From: a virus
DNA: 44,051 nt
Virus record (IMG/VR): IMGVR_UViG_3300043466_002244
Coordinates: 1-44,051 of that record
Reading direction: 5' to 3' (one strand)
A program made the position numbers and the translations under genes. A model generated the notes under the pieces. It saw only the letters and a program-made list of their open reading frames with translations, ran no database searches and was not told the origin of the DNA. Shown here one piece after another: positions 23,007 to 30,033 of this stretch. How positions within the stretch are numbered: the stretch's first letter is position 1; each line of letters starts with the position of its first letter.

Positions 23007-23699
23007 TTAGAACTCAGTTCTTAATAAAGTGGCGACTAGTTGCATTTCATAGTCATAAACATTTATTGAAAGATAAATCATATTATCATTAAGATTTATT
23101 TCAAATGAACCTGAAGAACCTGAATCAATTTCCCACCCTGGTAGTAAATTATGTAACATATCATAAAGAAAATCTTCAACTTTACCAAATCTATCTAATG
23201 GAGCTCTTCCACTTCCACCACCACTAAAATCAATGTTGTTTTCAATATAACCACTATCACCACCACCATTGAAATATACATGACCAATTGAGTATCCATT
23301 CTTTTTCATATATTCAATCAGACCTCTAAAATGAACATCACTTGGTATTTCATCACTACTACCATCCTCAGTTGAAGAACGGACATTTTCATAAACTTGT
23401 ATTGTTAAATCTTTTTCAACACAATCAATTAAAAACTTAATTTCACCATAACCATCACAATCATCCATAGAATCTAAAGCTTCTTGACTTAATTCATTTG
23501 CGATTCCTTTTAATAATGTTGAAATCTTTGGGTAACTATCTAAATCTGAACCACCTTCTTCATCATTAAAAGTTTTTACATCAAAATATAATTCACATCC
23601 TTCGATTGAACCCCATGCTGAAACTTTCTTTTTACCATATCCTCTTGCATACATTGAGAATACTTCTAAAACCTTTTTTTGTTCTTTTGTTAATTCCAT
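23007..23699 (-). CDS. Unknown acidic 230-residue protein
   Basis: Acidic, Gly/Ser/Asp-rich, with a helix-forming start (LTKEQKKVLEVFSMYA) and beta-rich parts (HVYFNGGGDSGYIENNIDF; SGSFEINLNDNMIYLSINV). The C-terminal layout recalls the bodies of tagged proteins at 42-43 kb, but it has no clear tag. One base separates it from the DUF6915-like gene upstream. Function unknown. Confidence 0.75.
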   Translation of the reverse strand: MELTKEQKKVLEVFSMYARGYGKKKVSAWGSIEGCELYFDVKTFNDEEGGSDLDSYPKISTLLKGIANELSQEALDSMDDCDGYGEIKFLIDCVEKDLTIQVYENVRSSTEDGSSDEIPSDVHFRGLIEYMKKNGYSIGHVYFNGGGDSGYIENNIDFSGGGSGRAPLDRFGKVEDFLYDMLHNLLPGWEIDSGSSGSFEINLNDNMIYLSINVYDYEMQLVATLLRTEF

Positions 23700-23700
23700 T

Positions 23701-24051
23701 TTAATCGTCTATTTCTATATCTAGTACTCTTAGTATCCAGATTGGTTTATCTTTTTCAGTTAATGCTTTTAGGAACTCTCTTGCACTTGGTATATAATTA
23801 TAACAATCTTCTTTCACATGCTGTTCTCCAACATATCTTGTATAAACAATCTTGTTATCGGAGTTTATAAATGTGGGGCCGAATATCTTTTCACATTCAA
23901 ATATTCCTTCACTATGATGTCTAAAAACTCTGTGGTCTGAGTGTCCAACCCATGCTTTGGTTTCATCGAACCAATTATGGATATGGATATAATCTTCCCA
24001 TTTCCCACCGAATTTCTTTACCGAAGATTTTGCATGTAATACTGGGTGCAT
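23701..24051 (-). CDS. DUF6915-like conserved protein
   Basis: The 116-residue sequence has HAKSSVKKFGGKWEDY, IHNWFDETKAW, HRVFRHHSEGIFECEKIFG and GEQHVKEDC. This His-rich pattern is widespread in bacteria and phages; I recall it as DUF6915. The clustered His and Asp/Glu suggest a metal site, but no activity is known. Confidence 0.75.
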   Translation of the reverse strand: MHPVLHAKSSVKKFGGKWEDYIHIHNWFDETKAWVGHSDHRVFRHHSEGIFECEKIFGPTFINSDNKIVYTRYVGEQHVKEDCYNYIPSAREFLKALTEKDKPIWILRVLDIEIDD

Positions 24052-24061
24052 ATTGTTCTTA

Positions 24062-24075
24062 TATAAATATTTATA
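24062..24075. promoter_or_regulatory. Palindromic divergent late-type box
   Basis: TATAAATATTTATA is a perfect 14-base palindrome between two divergent genes, 17 bases before the plus-strand ATG and 10 before the minus-strand ATG. Each strand shows the AATATTTAT box. Confidence 0.6.
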
Positions 24076-24092
24076 ATGATATTAAATTAATT

Positions 24093-25118
24093 ATGAACCC
24101 TAAAGTAGAGAAAGTATTAAATAAAATCAACAACGAGGGAATTGAGTCAGTTTTACCATTCTTCAACGATAACTTTGAAAAACTATTGGATTATTTGAAG
24201 TGGGGTGGTGCTATTGAAGAATTTAAATTGGGTGATACTGATTTGACAAATGATTATTATTTGTATCTGATTAATAATGGTTATGAAAAGAAAGCAATGG
24301 ACGAAATCATTAGAGGTATGGGTAGTTTAAGTTACGATGGTAAAGATTATTATTATGAATTGAGATATTTGGATGATATGGGTGAATGGTTCAGTACTAG
24401 AGGTCGAGATTTCTCACCTCGTGATATAGCTGAAGGTGTATTCAAGGAAGATTATTGGGAACCATTTTATTTTTATAAAGGTGATATCAATCTTATGACC
24501 GAAGTTTATGATGACTTGACAGAAGAAAATAAGAAATATGTTAGAGATTATATTGTTGATAGATATGCTAATGTTCCATTTATAATTCCAAGTAGAAGAG
24601 TAAATGATATGATTGAAAGAATTGGAACTGAAAGTGAGAGTAGTGATTACGAGGGTGATTACGAAATAACCATCACTCAAGACAATGTTTTGGATTTGTT
24701 CAGTGATGATGATATAATGAATTATCTATTCCAATATGATTTAAGTGAAACAGGTGATTATTTAACTAATATTTACACTAATAGTTATAACGATGCTTAT
24801 AGAGATGAATATTATGATAAAGTTTGGAATGAATTGAGAGGTGAGTTCATTGATATTGATGCTGAACCAATTGAGTTCAAGTTTAGAGATAGTTATTATA
24901 CAAAACTCAAAGTAACTGATGTTTTACCAAGATTAATCAAACAATATGTAAATAATGCTCGATGTTATGATATAGATGGTTTGGGTGATTATTCGTATTT
25001 GATTAGAGAAGGTATTGGTTGTAATGCCTTTGAACCATTATCATTTAGAATCTCAGATTATCCTAGTTCGACTAGGGTAAGTGAAAATATAAATGAAATA
25101 TTAAAAAAGTATTTGTAG
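24093..25118 (+). CDS. Unknown 341-residue protein
   Basis: I start at the ATG after the divergent promoter box; the open frame upstream overlaps a minus-strand gene. It is acidic and Tyr/Asp-rich. The start (VEKVLNKINNEGIESVLPFF) recalls the 'K-Y-G' helical module that follows the tag in three proteins at 39-43 kb, but no tag is present. No catalytic motif. Probably the same functional class as the tagged genes. Confidence 0.75.
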   Translation: MNPKVEKVLNKINNEGIESVLPFFNDNFEKLLDYLKWGGAIEEFKLGDTDLTNDYYLYLINNGYEKKAMDEIIRGMGSLSYDGKDYYYELRYLDDMGEWFSTRGRDFSPRDIAEGVFKEDYWEPFYFYKGDINLMTEVYDDLTEENKKYVRDYIVDRYANVPFIIPSRRVNDMIERIGTESESSDYEGDYEITITQDNVLDLFSDDDIMNYLFQYDLSETGDYLTNIYTNSYNDAYRDEYYDKVWNELRGEFIDIDAEPIEFKFRDSYYTKLKVTDVLPRLIKQYVNNARCYDIDGLGDYSYLIREGIGCNAFEPLSFRISDYPSSTRVSENINEILKKYL

Positions 25119-25138
25119 TTGTCTATACAACTTTTTTA
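25117..25138 (+). terminator. Terminator
   Basis: AGTTGT pairs with ACAACT around a four-base loop, followed by a T-run. It overlaps the stop codon of the upstream gene. Confidence 0.75.
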
Positions 25139-25170
25139 TCCTATATTGTGACTAACTAATTTTAATTTAT

Positions 25171-26871
25171 ATGAAAAAAATATTATTGTTTATTCTCTCT
25201 GTGTTATTCAGTGTTAATGTTTATACACAATCTTGTACATCCACCGTTTATTATGACAATATGGAAACCTTTACTTGGTTCGGTGATTGGTGGACACCAG
25301 CTTTAACTACTGGTTTTTTTACGAATGCTTCAGTATCGGCAAATATTAGTGCTGTAATTTATGGTTCAGGTAATGGTACTTCAGCAATTGAACAAGATTG
25401 GTATTCTCTACCTAATATTACCGGATTAAATCCCGCATATTCATATCAACTAAAGTTTAGATTAGCTTCTTATACCTTTTCTAATTCTACTGCAACAACT
25501 AGAGGATTAGATGTTGCAGATTATTTGAGTGTTCAAGTTTCAACAAATGGGGGTGTTTCTTATGTGACAGAATTAAGAATAACTGGTAACTCAAATGCTA
25601 CTTGGCCATATACTTCAACAGGTACAATTACACATACAGCAAACGGAACATTCACAAACTCAGCAGCACCAACTGGTGATGTTTATCAGGCACCAGCGGG
25701 AGCAACAACAACTGGCCCTTCCACAATTACTTTGAATCTACAACCAAACATCACTCAGGTTGCTGTGGATTTATATTGTCGTGCCAATTCAGCTGGTGAA
25801 GAGTTTTGGATTGATAATGTTGAACTTATCGAAATAATACCAACACCAACAATTACAATAAATGGTGTTAATAGTGTATGTGATGGTACACCAACCACAT
25901 TAACGGCATCAGGCGCTAATACTTATGTTTGGGATGGTGGTATATCTAATGGTGTTTCATTTACACCCACCTCAACAACATCATATTCTGTAACTGGTAC
26001 ATACAATGGTATGATTAATGGTTTGGGTACGAGAAATACTTGTAGTTCAACCTCTTCAACTAATGTTGTGGTTAAACCAATACCAAATATACCAACATTA
26101 AATCCTGATACTACAATATGTCCAAGTGATTTTGCTGTGTTATATGGTTCATCAAATATTGGAACATTACAATGGTACGATGCTTCAACAAGTGGAACAT
26201 TGTTAGGTACTGGATATAGTTATACAACATCGCCCTTACTTAATAATACACCATTTTATGCTGAGGCGGAACTGAATGGTTGTATTAGTTCAAGAGCAAT
26301 GGTAAATGTTTTTGTTGACCCCAATTGTATATTACCAATTTACTTAGCAACCTTTGATGGTCACAATGAAGGTAGAGAAAATCATTTGTACTGGTTAACA
26401 GAACAAGAAATTAATAGTTCACACTTTGAAATAGAGAGAAGTAACAATGGATATGATTTTATTAAAATAGGTATTGTGGAAACTGACCCATCCAAAAGTT
26501 ACAACTTTATAGATAACTCACCTTATAGTGGTTCAAATTATTATAGATTAAAAATGGTAGATTTAGATGAAACCTTTTCATATTCCTCAATCATTTATTT
26601 AGAAACAAAAAACCAAATAGAATCCAAAGTTTATCCCAACCCATTTGAAGATTCATTAATTTATACTTACGAAAGTGAACAAAATGAAGAATTGGAGATA
26701 CAAGTCATTAATATATTAGGACAGAAAGTATTTCAATATAATGTAAGTTGTCAAACTTGTGGAAATTATGTTTCGATTAATACCTCCAATATTCCATCAG
26801 GAAAATATACCATAAGGATAAAACACCTATCATCCTTACACGAGACAATCCAAACAATGATAAAGAAGTAA
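25171..26871 (+). CDS. Secreted T9SS-sorted surface protein
   Basis: A signal peptide (MKKILLFILSVLFSVNVYTQ) leads to a beta-sandwich-like region (residues 25-220) and Ig-like repeats (SVCDGTPTTLTASGANTYVW; CPSDFAVLYGSS). Residues 390-480 resemble a domain often before T9SS tails (LYWLTEQEINSSHFEIERS). Residues 487-566 are a type A T9SS sorting domain (VYPNPFEDSL, INILGQKV, IPSGKYTIRI). It would cross the outer membrane by the host T9SS and be anchored or released at the surface. For a phage this is very unusual. It may modify the infected cell surface. Confidence 0.9.
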   Translation: MKKILLFILSVLFSVNVYTQSCTSTVYYDNMETFTWFGDWWTPALTTGFFTNASVSANISAVIYGSGNGTSAIEQDWYSLPNITGLNPAYSYQLKFRLASYTFSNSTATTRGLDVADYLSVQVSTNGGVSYVTELRITGNSNATWPYTSTGTITHTANGTFTNSAAPTGDVYQAPAGATTTGPSTITLNLQPNITQVAVDLYCRANSAGEEFWIDNVELIEIIPTPTITINGVNSVCDGTPTTLTASGANTYVWDGGISNGVSFTPTSTTSYSVTGTYNGMINGLGTRNTCSSTSSTNVVVKPIPNIPTLNPDTTICPSDFAVLYGSSNIGTLQWYDASTSGTLLGTGYSYTTSPLLNNTPFYAEAELNGCISSRAMVNVFVDPNCILPIYLATFDGHNEGRENHLYWLTEQEINSSHFEIERSNNGYDFIKIGIVETDPSKSYNFIDNSPYSGSNYYRLKMVDLDETFSYSSIIYLETKNQIESKVYPNPFEDSLIYTYESEQNEELEIQVINILGQKVFQYNVSCQTCGNYVSINTSNIPSGKYTIRIKHLSSLHETIQTMIKK

Positions 26872-26877
26872 ATTAAA

Positions 26878-26908
26878 AACCCCACCATTAAAAGTGGGGT
26901 TTATTTTT
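26878..26908. terminator. Bidirectional terminator
   Basis: AACCCCAC (26878-26885) pairs with GTGGGGTT (26894-26901), with A- and T-runs outside. It separates convergent genes. Confidence 0.85.
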
Positions 26909-27578
26909 ACCATAATCTTATTTCTTTTTTATCGGGGGTGAAATATCTAATCTCACAAATAGTGTGCATATAAGTGTTGTCGAATAGAGTTGGTATTTTC
27001 GACCAAGTATAATCCATTAAACTGGTGAATAAAGTAAAACTAATATAATCGAAATAACTATCCCATTCTTTATAATAATCTAACCTATCCTTTAACCAAT
27101 CATAACTTATATATTTGTTGGTTTCCTTATCAAATGGATTTTTACAGATTACACTAATAGTAAAATACAGTCCCTCACTATCCATCGTAGGATAGACATC
27201 AAAAGCCTGAATATCCATAAGTAATTCTTTATAGTTAAATGTGGTTGATTTCTTTGCGTATTGTAAAAACTTATTTTCTTGTTCAGGTTTAATATAGATT
27301 GCTTGAGGTGTTTCTAACTTTTGTTTTTTATCAACTTCTTTGAAATAATCATTACTTGTCATTTTACTAAAATCGTGAGCCGCCTCCTCAACATAACCTC
27401 TTAATGTATAACTTGAATATGAACTATCGTTTGGATTATCCATAGTCCAATATACTTTATCGCTATATTCGTCATATTCTGGTAATAATGTAATATCACC
27501 CACTTGTAATGTTTTCTTACCACCTCTTAAAAACTTATAGAAGTATAACTTGATTGGTGAATCTATTTTCGGTGTCAT
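26907..27578 (-). CDS. Unknown 223-residue protein
   Basis: Aromatic-rich alpha/beta protein (KLYFYKFLRGGKKTLQVGDI; SYDWLKDRLDYYKEWDSYF) with no signal or known motif. It is divergent from the tagged PcfJ-like gene and has its own TATTTAT box 18 bases upstream, so it likely belongs to the late class. Confidence 0.72.
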   Translation of the reverse strand: MTPKIDSPIKLYFYKFLRGGKKTLQVGDITLLPEYDEYSDKVYWTMDNPNDSSYSSYTLRGYVEEAAHDFSKMTSNDYFKEVDKKQKLETPQAIYIKPEQENKFLQYAKKSTTFNYKELLMDIQAFDVYPTMDSEGLYFTISVICKNPFDKETNKYISYDWLKDRLDYYKEWDSYFDYISFTLFTSLMDYTWSKIPTLFDNTYMHTICEIRYFTPDKKEIRLW

Positions 27579-27596
27579 TTAATTTTTTCTTTAACC

Positions 27597-27627
27597 ATAA
27601 ATATAAGTGGATTAACTTAATATTTAT
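27597..27627. promoter_or_regulatory. Divergent pair of late-promoter-like boxes
   Basis: On the minus strand TATATTTAT (27597-27605) precedes the 223-residue gene by 18 bases. On the plus strand AATATTTAT (27619-27627) precedes the PcfJ-like gene by 22 bases. Confidence 0.55.
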
Positions 27628-27649
27628 ACAGATAGACAGAAACTTATTT

Positions 27650-29272
27650 ATGAAAAGAATACTACAAGAAAAGAAGATAATTGAGATACTGAAAGAATAC
27701 AACAACAAGTATGGTGTATTGTTAGAAGCATCTAAACTCAAAATATTAACTGATAAAGTTGGTTTCAGTGAACCAATCGCAAAAATATTCGATGAATTAT
27801 GTGGCCCTTTAGCTATATGGATGGCCAACAAATTATACAAACATTATGTTCAAAGAACTAAGAGTTATAATGTGGAAGGTAATATGACTCCACAAGAAAT
27901 AAAAGAGTTTACTATTAGTGAAATTAATAAAATACATACACCAACATTAACTAGAATTATTATTCCAATGATGGATTATATCCGTGTTGGATTAAATGGA
28001 AACAAGTCATCACTTGAAGATGATAAATGGTCAGAGATTTTTGAAAAACAAAAACAATGGCATGATAGTTTAGGTGTAGGTGAGGGAAAAATCAACTATA
28101 TTGAAAATGCTCCAATTTTAATTGATTTTAGGAATGAAGATGGTGAAGGTTTTTATTGGGCTGATTTGAATGTTAAAAACTCCCCTGAAGAATGTGAAAG
28201 AATGGGTCATTGTGGAAGAAGTTCATATGGATATCTATATTCATTAAGGAGTGATAAAAAGTTACCAGGAGGAAAGTTTAAGATAAATAAAAGTCATGTT
28301 ACAGCTTCAATTGGAACTGATGGAATATTATATCAAATGAAAGGGCCTAGAAATGAAAAACCAAAAGAAGAGTTTCACAAATATATACAACCATTATTCT
28401 ATCTTTTAGGTGGTGGAGGTGAAGAGGATGATTATTTAATCCAAGGTTTTGGAACTGAATATGCCGCACAACAAGATTTCAAACTTACAGATTTACCAAA
28501 CCAAACAATAAGAGAACTTTATAGTAATAGACCTGAATTATTCAATACAAGAAGTTTACAAAGAAAATTAAGTGAGATGGGTATTGTTGAAGTTCAACCA
28601 CTACAAACAACATTTACATTAGAAATAGACCCAAAAGATGTTGGTGATTATTTATCAGGTGACTATGTTTATAAAACTTATGGTAGTGCAAAAGACCAAA
28701 AAGTAAAAAGAGTGTATTTCTATGAAACAATAATGTCTGATGACGCTTGGGAAATGTGGGATAACTATGATGCAGATTGGAAATCCGCTTTAGAATATAA
28801 TGTAGATTCAGAGAACGAAAAGAAAATTGAGGAAATCATCAATAGTATGATAGAAAAACAAGGTGGTGAAGTTGATGAAGATATGAGTTTGGTTGATAAG
28901 ATTGAAGAATATGATGAAAACTATGATATAAGAAATGCTATTAGTAGTAGTATTAATGAAGTTGAAAGTAATGAATATGTCAAATACTTAAGAGATACCA
29001 TCAAAGATGCCTTAAATGAACTTGGTAATGTATTTGAGTTTACTAATGATAATATCAAAATACAAGTTGATTTGAATGATTTTGGCTTTCCTGAAGATGA
29101 ATTGGACGAATACTATGAAAATTGTTATGATGACCCAGCTTGTGTTTTTAGAGAATTGGTGAGTGAAGATAATATTGATTTACCAAAACCAAGTTTCGAT
29201 GACAGATGGTATCCAAGTATTGATGAAGATGACTTCAATCAATATTTAAGTGACAGATTATACGATATATAA
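27650..29272 (+). CDS. Tagged PcfJ-like protein, 540 residues
   Basis: I start at the ATG after the promoter box. The N-terminus (MKRILQEKKIIEILKE, then VLLEAS) looks like a variant tag with ILKE and LLE sites. About residues 175-250 contain ERMGHCGRSSYGYLYSLRSD, then HVTASIGTDGILYQMKG and NEKPKEEFHKYI, resembling the core of PcfJ-like proteins of conjugative elements and phages. The acidic C-terminal 200 residues are unassigned. PcfJ function is unknown; its presence on transferred elements supports a role in DNA entry. Probably packaged; inference. Confidence 0.8.
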   Translation: MKRILQEKKIIEILKEYNNKYGVLLEASKLKILTDKVGFSEPIAKIFDELCGPLAIWMANKLYKHYVQRTKSYNVEGNMTPQEIKEFTISEINKIHTPTLTRIIIPMMDYIRVGLNGNKSSLEDDKWSEIFEKQKQWHDSLGVGEGKINYIENAPILIDFRNEDGEGFYWADLNVKNSPEECERMGHCGRSSYGYLYSLRSDKKLPGGKFKINKSHVTASIGTDGILYQMKGPRNEKPKEEFHKYIQPLFYLLGGGGEEDDYLIQGFGTEYAAQQDFKLTDLPNQTIRELYSNRPELFNTRSLQRKLSEMGIVEVQPLQTTFTLEIDPKDVGDYLSGDYVYKTYGSAKDQKVKRVYFYETIMSDDAWEMWDNYDADWKSALEYNVDSENEKKIEEIINSMIEKQGGEVDEDMSLVDKIEEYDENYDIRNAISSSINEVESNEYVKYLRDTIKDALNELGNVFEFTNDNIKIQVDLNDFGFPEDELDEYYENCYDDPACVFRELVSEDNIDLPKPSFDDRWYPSIDEDDFNQYLSDRLYDI

Positions 29273-29307
29273 TTTTACTAAAATTAAAAAAAATACGAAT
29301 TGGTAAT

Positions 29308-29958
29308 ATGAGAACGAACTTAAATGAAAGTGTAAACCAAATGTTGAAAAATATGGGTTTAGAAACAATAACTGAAGCTCGTATGAGTAGACAAGCTGTA
29401 AGAGAAGTTGTAAGAGATATAATAAAGATATTAAAAAGAGGTGAAGAAGGTTCTTTTATATTACCTGAGAACCCCGATGAAGATTTTTATTCATTTAATA
29501 ACTACCCAGTTCAATTTAGTGTTGAATTACATTTAGTATTCAATCCTAATACTTTGAGGTTTATGACAAATGGAAGTTATAGTTTGGAAGATGATGTTGT
29601 TGAAGTAAAAATAATAGTTAATCCAAATAAATTGGAAGGACAATTATATGAGATTATAGAAGAATTAAACAATCTTATTGCTCACGAATTGGAACACGGA
29701 TTACAAGAGTATCACGGGGAATTCAATTTAACTAGAAAAAAGAAAGAAAAAAAAGGTAAGAAATATTATATGTCACCTGAAGAATTGGGGGCACAAATAC
29801 AAGGATTTAGAAGAGTGTCAAAACTACAACAAACTCCATTTGAAGATGTTGTTAGAAAGTGGTTCAAAGACAATCGTGAGATTCATAATATGAATCAAAA
29901 AGATGAAGAAAAAGTAATCCAAACCATATTAGATTACCACGAAGAAAAATACGGATAA
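29308..29958 (+). CDS. Tagged zinc-metallopeptidase-like protein
   Basis: The start (MRTNLNESVNQMLKNMG, then ITEAR) matches the MMG-type tag with a possible cut after ITE. The mature part has HELEH at residues 126-130, a zincin HExxH motif, followed by PEELGAQIQGF, whose Glu could be the third ligand. The same arrangement occurs in the last third of the protein at 37337. The 216-residue size fits a minimal zincin. It might cut a host or virion protein on entry, but activity is unproven. Confidence 0.82.
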   Translation: MRTNLNESVNQMLKNMGLETITEARMSRQAVREVVRDIIKILKRGEEGSFILPENPDEDFYSFNNYPVQFSVELHLVFNPNTLRFMTNGSYSLEDDVVEVKIIVNPNKLEGQLYEIIEELNNLIAHELEHGLQEYHGEFNLTRKKKEKKGKKYYMSPEELGAQIQGFRRVSKLQQTPFEDVVRKWFKDNREIHNMNQKDEEKVIQTILDYHEEKYG

Positions 29959-30006
29959 AATTAACCAAAACTTAATGTAGATATATTGACAATGTGAATT
30001 ATAATT

Positions 30007-30015
30007 CCTATTTAT
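30007..30015 (+). promoter_or_regulatory. Late-promoter-like box (CCTATTTAT)
   Basis: The box lies 18 bases before the TonB receptor ATG, the same spacing as in tagged genes. A TTGACA lies 17 bases before TATTTAT as well. Confidence 0.45.
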
Positions 30016-30033
30016 GATTCGCAACAACATTAT

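Noticed and set aside
23952-24092. A longer start for the 341-residue protein.
   Set aside because: It would overlap the minus-strand DUF6915-like gene and run through the palindromic promoter; the ATG at 24093 fits both.
25062-25076. CCTAGTTCGACTAGG looks like a tRNA T-arm.
   Set aside because: It lies inside a coding frame with no acceptor stem, anticodon arm or CCA around it, so it is a chance hairpin.
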